Of a DNA stretch of 32,594 nucleotides, positions 8,254 through 16,934 are shown piece after piece; position 1 is the first letter of the stretch; every line of letters begins with the position of its first letter. The stretch spans positions 1 through 32,594 of the forward strand of contig JAUVXG010000028.1 in assembly GCA_030603685.1 (NCBI GenBank), given 5' to 3'. A program made the position numbers and the translations under genes. This DNA is from Pleomorphomonas sp. (GTDB taxonomy: Bacteria; Pseudomonadota; Alphaproteobacteria; Rhizobiales; Pleomorphomonadaceae). The notes beneath the pieces were generated by a model. The model did not search any database. It worked only from the letters and a program-made list of their open reading frames with translations, and was not told the origin of the DNA.

Positions 8254-8436
8254 TACCGTTTCCGTCGGGTTTCGACCTTTCGGGCGAAACCTGAAGGAAG
8301 CGGAAGCGCCCGACCGGGCGCCGGCCGATCAGGCCGAAACCCGCTTGAACTGGATGCAACCAGATCAAGCGGAACGCATATAACGACTGGTTACGGCGGA
8401 GGGGAGATCTCCTCCGCCCCGTTCCAAAGGATCTTC
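8254..8436 (+). other. Structured intercistronic spacer between osmF and yehY
   Basis: Three hairpin-forming elements occur in 183 bp. The first is GGTTTCG/CGAAACC at 8268-8291, inside a longer imperfect pairing of CGTTTCCG with CGGAAGCG. The second is an 8-bp stem CCGCTTGA/TCAAGCGG with inner CTGG/CCAG at 8341-8372. The third is GGCGGAGG/CCTCCGCC at 8395-8418. None is followed by a T-run. Such spacers after binding-protein genes commonly protect the upstream mRNA and lower permease expression; that role is inferred here. Confidence 0.6.
8341..8382 (+). repeat. Dispersed repeat, copy A
   Basis: About 42 bp that aligns without gaps to 18624-18665 in the same orientation, with roughly 33 identical positions. 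The shared 3' core is ATCAAGCGGAACGC. Copy A folds into a hairpin (8-bp CCGCTTGA/TCAAGCGG, one mismatch, then CTGG/CCAG). It lies entirely in non-coding DNA. Confidence 0.6.
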
Positions 8437-9621
8437 ATGACGACGCTCGCAAACGCCGAAACGAGCCGGGCCGCCACGTCGCGGATCGATCGCTTCGGCG
8501 TCGTCATCGCCGCCTTCCTGATCGGTGCGCTCGCCCTTCCCTTTGCCACCCTGCGGGCCACCCGCATCGCCTCCGGAACCGGCCTCCGGCTGTTCGATGC
8601 GCTGCCGGCCACCACCATGGTTGCGGTTCTGGCCGTACTCGCCGCCACGATCGGAGCCGCGCTGGCAAGCCGCCGACCGGCAGTGCGCCTCGCCCTCGGC
8701 GCGCTGGCGCTCGCAGCCCTAGCGCTCGCAGCCGGCGCCGCCGGCGCCCATCTGATGCCCGACGACAACCCTTACGCCCGCGTCGCCCCGGCCAGCGGAT
8801 TCTGGGTCGCCCTGTTCGGCGCCGCCATGCTGGTCACCGATGCCAGCGTGCGGCTGAAGCTCGGCCCGGCCGGGCGGATCGTCGCGCTGGTGATCACTGC
8901 GACGCTCATCGTCGGCCTGTTCGCATCCGGCGCCTGGAGCCACCTGTCGATCGTCGCCGAGTACCGCAACCGCGCCGACGTGTTCTGGCGCGAGACGATC
9001 AACCACATCATTCTCGCCGCCGGCTCGCTCGCCGCCGCCATCGCCGTCGGCCTGCCGCTCGGTATCCTCGCCTACGAGATCAAGGCCGTCCGCGACCCGC
9101 TGATCAACGTCCTCAACGTTGTCCAGACCATTCCCTCCATGGCGCTGTTCGGCATCCTGATCGCGCCGCTCGGCTGGATCGCCATGAACGTTCCCGGCGC
9201 GCACGCCCTCGGCATTCGCGGCATCGGCATGGCGCCGGCCTTCCTGGCGCTGTTCCTCTATTCGCTGCTGCCGATGGTCGCCAACACCGTGGTCGGCCTC
9301 AACGGCGTCTCCCGCGCCGTGGTCGACGCGGCGCGCGGCATGGGCCTCACCGGCCGTCAAAGGCTTTTCCAGGTGGAAATGCCGCTGGCCCTGCCGGTGC
9401 TCCTCACCGGCATTCGCATCGCCCTCGTCCAGAACATCGGCCTCGCCACGGTGGCGGCGCTGATCGGCGGCGGCGGCTTCGGCGTCTTCCTGTTCCAGGG
9501 GCTCGGCCAGACGGCCACCGACCTCATCCTGCTCGGCGCGCTGCCGCCGGTGGCCCTGGCCTTCGCCGCCGCCGTCGTGCTCGACGCCATCATCGAGATT
9601 TCCGGCAGAGGCAAGGCATGA
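8437..9621 (+). CDS. yehY: Osmoprotectant ABC transporter permease (YehY type)
   Basis: A membrane permease of 394 residues. The N-terminal half has extra hydrophobic helices (about residues 25-45, 65-85, 88-108, 120-140 and 155-170). The C-terminal half is a standard binding-protein-dependent permease domain with the coupling-helix sequence GVSRAVVDAARGMGLTGRQR, which contacts the ATPase. This long two-part layout matches YehY rather than the short YehW. AAGGA lies about 5 nt before the ATG at 8437. The stop overlaps the start of the ATPase gene (ATGA), so translation is coupled. It forms the inner-membrane channel together with the second permease at 10553. Confidence 0.9.
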   Translation: MTTLANAETSRAATSRIDRFGVVIAAFLIGALALPFATLRATRIASGTGLRLFDALPATTMVAVLAVLAATIGAALASRRPAVRLALGALALAALALAAGAAGAHLMPDDNPYARVAPASGFWVALFGAAMLVTDASVRLKLGPAGRIVALVITATLIVGLFASGAWSHLSIVAEYRNRADVFWRETINHIILAAGSLAAAIAVGLPLGILAYEIKAVRDPLINVLNVVQTIPSMALFGILIAPLGWIAMNVPGAHALGIRGIGMAPAFLALFLYSLLPMVANTVVGLNGVSRAVVDAARGMGLTGRQRLFQVEMPLALPVLLTGIRIALVQNIGLATVAALIGGGGFGVFLFQGLGQTATDLILLGALPPVALAFAAAVVLDAIIEISGRGKA

Positions 9622-10556
9622 TCGAACTCAGCCATCTGACCAAGGTCTACGGCGACACGGCCGTGGTCAACGACGTCAACATGGAGATCGAGGCCGGCAC
9701 GATCACCGTCATCGTCGGCACCTCCGGCTCGGGCAAGTCGACGCTCCTGCGCATGGTCAACCGGCTGGTCGAGCCGACGGAAGGGCGCGTCTTTCTCGAG
9801 GGCAACGACGTGTCGACGATGCCGCCCCACGAGCTCCGCCGCTCGATCGGCTACGCCATCCAGAACCACGGTCTGTTCCCGCACTGGACCGTCGCCCGCA
9901 ACATCGCCACCGTGCCGATGCTGCTCGGCTGGGACCGCAGGAAGGTCGATGCCCGCGTCGAGGAACTGATGGAGCTGTTCCAGCTCGATCACGCCCAGTT
10001 TGCGAACCGCTATCCGCACGAACTCTCCGGCGGCCAGCAGCAGCGCGTCGGCGTTGCCCGAGCCATGGCGGCCAAGCCCGCCCTTCTCCTGATGGACGAG
10101 CCGTTCGGCGCGCTCGACCCGATCATCCGCTCCAAGGCCCAGACCGACCTCAAGGCCATCCAGCGCCGGACCGGCACCACCATCCTGCTCGTCACCCACG
10201 ACATGGCCGAGGCGGTCCATCTCGGCGACCGCATCGCCGTCATGGATGGCGGCCTTCTCAAGCAATACGCGCCGGCCGCCGACATCCTGGCCCGGCCGGC
10301 CGACGCCTTCGTCGACGACCTGATCGGCAGCGCCGACCGCCCCTTCCGCTACCTGACGCTCGGAAGGGTTCGCGCGGCGGTCGAGCCCGGCGTGGCCGAA
10401 GGGGCGCCTCTTGCGGCCGACGCGAGCCTCTACGAGGGCCTCGGCGAGCTGCTCTGGTCGGGCCGCGACGCGGCGCCGGTGATCGATGACGCCGGGGCGC
10501 CGCTCGGGCGCGTCAGCCTTGTGGGCATAGCCGAGCGGGCGGCGCGGCCGAAATGA
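9618..10556 (+). CDS. yehX: Osmoprotectant ABC transporter ATP-binding protein (YehX type)
   Basis: ABC ATPase of 312 residues. Walker A GTSGSGKST at about 34-42, the Q-loop within GYAIQNHGLFPHWTV, signature LSGGQQQR at 136-143, Walker B LLLMDEP at 156-162, and the H-loop in LLVTHDMAEA are all intact. The C-terminal region past residue 240 is short and holds at most part of a CBS-like segment (PVIDDAGAPLGRVSL), the region that senses ionic strength in full-length OpuA proteins. Coupled by 4-bp ATGA overlaps to the permease genes on both sides, it powers the osmoprotectant importer from the cytoplasmic face. Confidence 0.93.
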   Translation: MIELSHLTKVYGDTAVVNDVNMEIEAGTITVIVGTSGSGKSTLLRMVNRLVEPTEGRVFLEGNDVSTMPPHELRRSIGYAIQNHGLFPHWTVARNIATVPMLLGWDRRKVDARVEELMELFQLDHAQFANRYPHELSGGQQQRVGVARAMAAKPALLLMDEPFGALDPIIRSKAQTDLKAIQRRTGTTILLVTHDMAEAVHLGDRIAVMDGGLLKQYAPAADILARPADAFVDDLIGSADRPFRYLTLGRVRAAVEPGVAEGAPLAADASLYEGLGELLWSGRDAAPVIDDAGAPLGRVSLVGIAERAARPK

Positions 10557-11350
10557 AGCGGGACAAGATACGCACGGGCACTGTCCTTCGGCTTCTGGCC
10601 TTCGCCGTTCTCCTTGCCTTCCTGCTGGCGCCCGATCGCTTCGCCGGCCTGCTGACGCCGCTGACCAACAACGGCGCGCCGGCCATCTACAATCAGGGTA
10701 CGCTGCTCGACCTGACACTGTCGCATCTCTTCACCGTCGGTCTGTCGACGGTGGCCGCCGCCATCGTCGCCATCGGGCTCGCCATCTTCGTCACCCGTCC
10801 GGCCGGGGCCGAGTTCCTTGCCCTGTCGCGCGCCATCGTCAACATCGGCCAGACCTTCCCGCCGGTGGCAGTCCTGGCCCTGTCAGTGCCGATCATGGGG
10901 TTCGGCGAGGGGCCGACGCGCATGGCGCTGTTCCTCTACGGCCTGCTGCCGATCTTCGAGAACACGCTCGTCGGGCTGTCGACGCTGCCGCCGGCCGTGG
11001 TGGAGACCGCCTCGGCCATGGGCATGACCGGCCGCCAGCGCCTTCTCAAGGTCGAGCTGCCGCTCGCCATGCCGCTGATCGTCGAGGGCATCAGGCTGTC
11101 GACCGTCATCGGCCTCGCCACGGCGACCATCGGCTCGACCGTGGCCGCCAAGGGGCTCGGCGAGGTGATCGTCGCCGGGCTCCTGTCCAACAACCTCGCC
11201 TTCATCGTTCAGGGCGGCGTCATCACCGGCGTTCTGGCTGTGCTGATTTCCGACGGGTTCGAGGCCCTGGCGCATCGGATGGCGAAGCGGCGCGGCGCAT
11301 CCTCCGAGGCGCGCCAAAGCGATCCGGACGGGCAAGGGTCCAGCGCCTGA
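10553..11350 (+). CDS. yehW: Osmoprotectant ABC transporter permease (YehW type)
   Basis: Second permease of the importer, 265 residues with about six membrane helices. The coupling loop reads AVVETASAMGMTGRQRLLKVELPLAMP, the same type as in the first permease. It starts inside the ATPase stop codon (ATGA). The C-terminal 25 residues are hydrophilic (AKRRGASSEARQSD...). The four-gene unit ends here, only 13 bp before the convergent GntR-type gene, and no hairpin fits between them, so transcripts from both sides may run into each other. Confidence 0.9.
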   Translation: MKRDKIRTGTVLRLLAFAVLLAFLLAPDRFAGLLTPLTNNGAPAIYNQGTLLDLTLSHLFTVGLSTVAAAIVAIGLAIFVTRPAGAEFLALSRAIVNIGQTFPPVAVLALSVPIMGFGEGPTRMALFLYGLLPIFENTLVGLSTLPPAVVETASAMGMTGRQRLLKVELPLAMPLIVEGIRLSTVIGLATATIGSTVAAKGLGEVIVAGLLSNNLAFIVQGGVITGVLAVLISDGFEALAHRMAKRRGASSEARQSDPDGQGSSA

Positions 11351-11363
11351 AGTTCGAGCCGGT

Positions 11364-12104
11364 TCAGCGCCAGCCGCGACCGCCGCGCTCGCGGTTATGG
11401 GCGACGGCAGCCAGGACGCGCTGGCGCGACAGGCCGAGCAGGCGGCGCATCGCCGCTTCCGCCCGGTCGCCATCGCGCGCCAGAATGGCCGAGAGAACCT
11501 CCTCGTAGGGCGCCAGATCGATCGGCGTGCCGCTCGCATCCTTCTGCGTCAGGCTGAAAGAGGCCTTGAGCGCCGTCTTGACCGCCCCGCCGATGGTGAC
11601 AAACAGGCCGTTGTGCGTCGCCGCGATGATGGCGAGGTGGAACTCGCTCTCGGCGCCGGCGGCCAGCGGCGCCTGATCGAGCATCGACACCATGTCGGAG
11701 TAGCGCCGGCAGATGCGGTCATGGTCGTCGGTGGTGCCGGAGCGGGCGGCGAGATAGCAGGCGCGCGGCTCGAAGCACTGGCGCACCTCGTAGAGATCTT
11801 CGACGATCCGCTCGTCGAACTGCGCGCTGAGGCGCCAGGACAGCACGTCGGGATCGAGGAGGTTCCAGTCGGCGAACGGCAGCACCCGCGTTCCGAGCTT
11901 GGGCGCCACCTCGATCAACCGCTTGGCGGCAAGGTTCTTTACCGCCTCGCGCACCGTCGAGCGGCTGACGCCGTATTCCTGGCAGAGTTCGGCTTCGATC
12001 GGCAGCGAGTCACCGGGGCCGAACTCGCCTGAGACGATCCGGGTGCCGATGATTCGCGCGACCTGGGCACTCATGGTGCCGATGGTGGAATCTCTCTCGA
12101 ACAT
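11364..12104 (-). CDS. GntR-family (FadR/FCD type) transcriptional regulator
   Basis: A DNA-binding repressor-type protein of 246 residues. A winged helix-turn-helix occupies about residues 12-77, with the GntR signature LPIEAELCQEYGVSRSTVREAVKNLAAKRLIEV. An all-helical FCD ligand domain spans about 95-230, with the metal/ligand-type residues DLYEVRQCFEP and a later EFHLAIIAATHN. The start at 12104 (MFERDST) has GAGAAG just upstream; ATG 12131 would add nine residues without a good binding site. It is divergent from the sugar ABC/arabinofuranosidase operon across a 340-bp gap that holds a strong promoter and an inverted repeat, so it most likely controls that operon in response to a sugar or sugar acid. 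The inducer is not readable. Confidence 0.9.
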   Translation of the reverse strand: MFERDSTIGTMSAQVARIIGTRIVSGEFGPGDSLPIEAELCQEYGVSRSTVREAVKNLAAKRLIEVAPKLGTRVLPFADWNLLDPDVLSWRLSAQFDERIVEDLYEVRQCFEPRACYLAARSGTTDDHDRICRRYSDMVSMLDQAPLAAGAESEFHLAIIAATHNGLFVTIGGAVKTALKASFSLTQKDASGTPIDLAPYEEVLSAILARDGDRAEAAMRRLLGLSRQRVLAAVAHNRERGGRGWR

Positions 12105-12372
12105 ACTTCTCTTTCCCGGAGCATCCGCCAAGGGACCGAACCGGCCCGATCGAAGCGCGTCTGCTCAGCCACACCAATACGAGCGTCCGTCTGCCCGGCC
12201 CGGCACCGAGACCGGCGGGCGGACACCCGGCCGTCCGGCGGGCTGGCCGCCCGTTCGGAAAGCGTGTCCGGTCGAGGCCCCGGCGAAAAGCGGCACCGTG
12301 CGAGTCCCGCTCTTCCGCCGGAAGCGCGCTCTAGCTGTACCTTTTTCTCGCCAAAAATGTCCAACGCGAGGA

Positions 12373-12400
12373 TTGACAAGGCCCCCTCTCGCCGTACAAT
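12373..12400 (+). promoter_or_regulatory. Promoter of the sugar ABC / arabinofuranosidase operon
   Basis: TTGACA at 12373-12378 is perfect and TACAAT at 12395-12400 matches 5 of 6, with a 16-bp spacer. The start site should be near 12407, giving a leader of about 40 nt. Confidence 0.75.
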
Positions 12401-12419
12401 CTTATCATCATACCATAAG
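12401..12419 (+). promoter_or_regulatory. Candidate operator over the operon start site
   Basis: CTTAT (12401-12405) and ATAAG (12415-12419) form an inverted repeat with a 9-bp centre, placed exactly over the predicted transcription start. On the minus strand it reads through a GGTATGAT core, loosely like FadR-subfamily sites. It is the natural candidate for repression by the divergent GntR-type protein. Inference only. Confidence 0.4.
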
Positions 12420-12444
12420 AAGAAAACTGGTTTTGTGGAGGAGA

Positions 12445-13530
<1,086 letters not shown>

Positions 13531-13541
13531 CGGAGGCTGAG

Positions 13542-14471
13542 ATGACGGACGCAACGCTATCGCCCGGCAAGGCGGTCGCGGCGGTCAAGCGCCCGACGGG
13601 CGCCTCGATCGGCCCGCGCTGGACCAACGCGCTGTTCATAGCACCCTACATGGTGTTCTACCTCGCGCTGCTGGTCTATCCGCTGTTCAAGGGCATCTGG
13701 ATGTCGATGCTCGAGTCCGACATGTTCGACGACACGTCGAAATTCACCGGACTGGCCAACTACTATCGTCTGTTCAACGACAAGATCTTCATCGGCACCA
13801 TCTGGAACACCGTGCTGTTCGTGCTGATGACGGTGCCGGTCTTCGTGGCCATCGGCCTTCTGCTGGCGCTCGCCCTCAACCGGAGCGACCGTACCTCGGC
13901 GAGCCTGCGCGCCATCTTCTTCGGCACTTCGGTGCTGTCGGTCACCATCGTCACCATCATCTGGAAGATGATGTACATGCCCGGCAACGGCGCCATCGCC
14001 AGCATCATGAGGCTGTTCGGCCTGGAGCCGATCGCCTTCATCACCTCGTCATCGCTGGCGCTGCCGGCCATCGCCGTCACCACCATCTGGTGGATCATCG
14101 GCCTGCCGATGATGCTGTTCCTGGCCGCGTTGCAGCAGATTCCCGGTGAACTCTACGAAGCCGCCGCCCTCGACAACGCCAGCCGCTGGCGCTCGTTCTG
14201 GTCGATCACGCTGCCCTCGATCCGGCGCACCATGCTGGTCGTGGTCATCTACGAGATCGTCGCCCAGTTCCAGCTGTTCGGCCAGGCCCAGCTGCTCACC
14301 CAGGGTGGACCCAACAACGCCTCGCGTCCGATCGTTCTGTTCATCTACGAGCAGGGCTTCCGGTCCTGGAACCTCGGTTATGCCGCCGCCGCCTCGGAAG
14401 TGCTGTTCCTGATCATGGCCGTCGCCGCGCTGGCCCAGTTTTTCGCGTCCCGCAAGCGGGTGGAGGGTTGA
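13542..14471 (+). CDS. Carbohydrate ABC transporter permease (MalF/UgpA type)
   Basis: Inner-membrane permease of 309 residues with six helices. The first runs at about 33-53 (ALFIAPYMVFYLALLVYPLF). The coupling motif is ELYEAAALDNASRWRSFWSITLPSIRR. GGAGG lies 5 nt before the ATG at 13542; an upstream GTG at 13527 overlaps the ATPase stop and is less likely. Only 11 bp separate it from the ATPase gene. It pairs with the permease at 14475 to form the channel for the ligand of the binding protein encoded at 15416. Confidence 0.93.
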   Translation: MTDATLSPGKAVAAVKRPTGASIGPRWTNALFIAPYMVFYLALLVYPLFKGIWMSMLESDMFDDTSKFTGLANYYRLFNDKIFIGTIWNTVLFVLMTVPVFVAIGLLLALALNRSDRTSASLRAIFFGTSVLSVTIVTIIWKMMYMPGNGAIASIMRLFGLEPIAFITSSSLALPAIAVTTIWWIIGLPMMLFLAALQQIPGELYEAAALDNASRWRSFWSITLPSIRRTMLVVVIYEIVAQFQLFGQAQLLTQGGPNNASRPIVLFIYEQGFRSWNLGYAAAASEVLFLIMAVAALAQFFASRKRVEG

Positions 14472-14474
14472 GCC

Positions 14475-15320
14475 ATGGCTGCCAGTGAACACATCGTCGG
14501 CCGCGGCATCGGCAACAAGCTGATCCTGCTGTCCGTCGTCCTCGTCGCCGTCATCTGGATGCTGCCGATCGCCTGGACGCTGCTCCTGTCGTTGAAGCCG
14601 AACTCGGAGCTGATGATCTCCACGGCCTCGGCCTTCCATCCGCCCTACACGCTCAAGAACTACACCGACATCTTCCAGTCGTCGGGCGTGTTCCGCTGGC
14701 TGTGGAACAGCGCCGTGGTGTCGGTCGGCGTCACCGCGGGCATCCTGATCCTGTCCTCGCTCGCCGGCTACGGCTTCGCCCGCGCCGAGTTCAAGGGCCG
14801 CGACATCATCTTCGTGCTGGTCCTGCTCGGCCTCGCCGTGCCGGAACAGGCGGTGATCATCGCCCGCCACCAGATGTTCTCCGACCTGAAGATGCACAAC
14901 ACCTATCCGGCGATCATCCTGCCGGGTCTGTCGAGCGCCTTCGGCGTCTTCCTGATGACCCAGTATTTCAAGGCAATCCCCAAGGATATCGACGAAGCGG
15001 CTATGCTCGACAACGCCTCGCGCTTCAAGATCTTCTGGAAGGTGCTGCTGCCGCTCACCGTCCCCGCCCAGGCGACGCTCGGCATCTTCTCCTTCCTCGG
15101 CGCCTGGAACGACTATCTCTGGCCGCTGATCTCGGCGACCAAGCCGGAGATGTTCACCATCACCGTCGGCATGGCCTCGACCCAGACCAACTTCGCCCAG
15201 TCGGAAGGCCTCGGCTTCCTGATGGCGCAGGCGATCTTCGCAGGGCTTCCGGTGTTCATCGTCTACCTGTTCTTCCAGAAATACATCGTCCGGGCCGTGG
15301 CCGGCGCGGCGATCAACTGA
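14475..15320 (+). CDS. Carbohydrate ABC transporter permease (MalG/UgpE type)
   Basis: A 281-residue permease, six helices, beginning 3 bp after the first permease stops. The coupling loop is DIDEAAMLDNASRFKIFWKVLLPLTVP, the MalG-type EAA motif. The helical segment LILLSVVLVAVIWMLPIAWTLLLSL at about 18-42 is the first membrane span, and the last is near the C-terminus (AIFAGLPVFIVYLFFQKYIV). With the neighbouring permease and the ATPase it completes a type I sugar importer. Confidence 0.93.
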   Translation: MAASEHIVGRGIGNKLILLSVVLVAVIWMLPIAWTLLLSLKPNSELMISTASAFHPPYTLKNYTDIFQSSGVFRWLWNSAVVSVGVTAGILILSSLAGYGFARAEFKGRDIIFVLVLLGLAVPEQAVIIARHQMFSDLKMHNTYPAIILPGLSSAFGVFLMTQYFKAIPKDIDEAAMLDNASRFKIFWKVLLPLTVPAQATLGIFSFLGAWNDYLWPLISATKPEMFTITVGMASTQTNFAQSEGLGFLMAQAIFAGLPVFIVYLFFQKYIVRAVAGAAIN

Positions 15321-15415
15321 CCCCCGGAGGAGGGGTTCAGCCAAGCGGAATCCAGCGCATATCCGGCCGAGCGCGAGGGTTTTTCAAGGAGATCGGCCGT
15401 ATTGGAGGAGGTCCA

Positions 15416-16735
15416 ATGAGAAAGCTGACTACTGCCCTGCTGGCAGGCCTGGTCCTTACGGCCGGCGCCAGCGCCGCCCTGGCGGCCGACAAGACCGAAA
15501 TCTCTGTCGCCCGCTTCTTCGGCGCCTGCGAGGCCGACTACGGCTCGGTCACCGACGTGACCAAGGCCAACGGCGAGTGCGGCATCATCACCGCGCTGAT
15601 CAACAAGTTCAACGCCGAGAGCACCACCACCGTCGTCAAGCCGGAGATCGTCGAGTGGCCGGGCTACGACCAGCTCACCGCCCGCATCCGTTCGGGCGAG
15701 CCGCCGGTCATCTCGGTCATGCATGAAGCCGTCATCTCCGACTATTCGTCGCGCGGCCTGCTCGAGCCCCTCGACGAAGACTTCGCCAAGGCCGGCGTCG
15801 ACGTCAACGACATGACCGATGCCGCCCGCCAGGGTGTCACCAAGGACGGCAAGATCTACGCCATGCCGTTCGACACCCACACCTGGCTGTGGCACATCAA
15901 CATGAACCTCTTCAAGGAGGCAGGCCTCGTCGACGAGGCGGGCAAGCCGATCCTGCCGAAGAACACCGACGAGCTGTTCGCGCAGGCCGAGCAGTTCAAG
16001 GAGAAGACGGGCAAGCCCTACTTCATCTCGACGCTCGCCAACGAGACGGCCTTCTACACCCGCACCTTCGACACGCTGCTCTACCAGCAGAACGTCGATT
16101 TCTTCGCCGATCCGAACAAGGTGGACTTCTCCTCGCCGGAAGCGAAGGGAGCCCTTCAGCTCCTGGCCGACATCTACTCCAAGGATCTGACCACCAAGAA
16201 CCAGGACTATGCGGCGTCCGTGTCGAGCTTCGCGGCCGGCGACGGCGGCGTGTTCATCTGCGGCACCTGGCTGATCGACACCTACGACCAGGAGTCCAAG
16301 AAGGACGGCCCGCTGGCCAACGGCTATGCCGTGACCGCCTTCCCGCAGATCTATCCCGGCAGCCCGCGCGTCTGGGCCGACGGTCATAGCTGGGTGCTTC
16401 TGAAGCAGGACCTCTCCGACGCACAGCGCGCTTCGGCGGTCGAGTTCATGAAGTTCCTCTGGGACAACAACTTCGAGTGGGCCCGCACCGGTCACCTGCC
16501 GGTCCGCAAGTCCATCATCGACAGCGCCGAGTTCAAGGGCCTGCCGCACCGCGACGACATCGCCTCGCTCGCCGTCAACGGCACCGCCCTGCCGTCGGCC
16601 GTCAAGCGTCAGTTCTCGATCCAGGAGATCGAGGGCGAGGAAGTCGGTTCGGCCATGCGCGGCGACAAGTCCGTCGAAGAAGCCCTGACCGACGCCGAGA
16701 CCCGCATCAACGAGCTGCTCGCCAACGCGAAGTAA
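15416..16735 (+). CDS. Extracellular solute-binding protein, family 1 (sugar)
   Basis: Periplasmic binding protein of 439 residues. A signal peptide covers residues 1-23 (cut after SAALA). The mature protein shows the family 1 pattern: an early NKFNAES segment, GEPPVISVMHEA, MPFDTHTWLWHINMNLFKEAG with aromatic residues that usually stack on sugars, and GDGGVFICGTWLIDTY. Two early cysteines (FGACEADY and NGECG) could form a disulphide. An excellent binding site, GGAGGAGG, lies 4 nt before the ATG. The longer open frame that begins at 14702 is only an upstream extension through the permease gene. The ligand is inferred from the downstream GH51 enzyme to be an arabinose-containing oligosaccharide. 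Confidence 0.93.
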   Translation: MRKLTTALLAGLVLTAGASAALAADKTEISVARFFGACEADYGSVTDVTKANGECGIITALINKFNAESTTTVVKPEIVEWPGYDQLTARIRSGEPPVISVMHEAVISDYSSRGLLEPLDEDFAKAGVDVNDMTDAARQGVTKDGKIYAMPFDTHTWLWHINMNLFKEAGLVDEAGKPILPKNTDELFAQAEQFKEKTGKPYFISTLANETAFYTRTFDTLLYQQNVDFFADPNKVDFSSPEAKGALQLLADIYSKDLTTKNQDYAASVSSFAAGDGGVFICGTWLIDTYDQESKKDGPLANGYAVTAFPQIYPGSPRVWADGHSWVLLKQDLSDAQRASAVEFMKFLWDNNFEWARTGHLPVRKSIIDSAEFKGLPHRDDIASLAVNGTALPSAVKRQFSIQEIEGEEVGSAMRGDKSVEEALTDAETRINELLANAK

Positions 16736-16748
16736 GCCGACGAGACCT

Positions 16749-16774
16749 GCCCGGCCGGATCAAACCGGCCGGGC
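16749..16774 (+). promoter_or_regulatory. Intercistronic stem-loop after the sugar-binding protein gene
   Basis: A perfect 10-bp stem (GCCCGGCCGG at 16749-16758 with CCGGCCGGGC at 16765-16774) with a 6-nt loop and no T-run. Placed 13 bp after the binding-protein stop and 160 bp before the glycosidase gene, it probably stabilises the 3' end of the upstream mRNA or partly stops transcription, giving more binding protein than enzyme. Confidence 0.6.
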
Positions 16775-16934
16775 GGAACACCGCCGCCATTCATCCGGCC
16801 CCTCCCGCCGGTCGAAAGCGGACGGCAAGCGCCTCCCGCCCCTGTGACCGGCGGTCGTCAGGGATAGCGGCACCCTTCCTTGGCCGGGGCGCTGCAACCA
16901 TCCGAGTTCATTCAAACCCGAAAGCTGAAAGCTC

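Larger units (their letters stand above)
12105..12444. other. Divergent regulatory region between the gntR-type gene and the sugar ABC operon
   Basis: A 340-bp non-coding region. Most of it (12120-12330) is GC-rich with no clear signal. The last 85 bp become AT-rich and carry the operon promoter and a candidate operator, listed separately. A long open frame crossing the gap in the ATPase gene's frame is an extension without a start signal. Confidence 0.7.
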
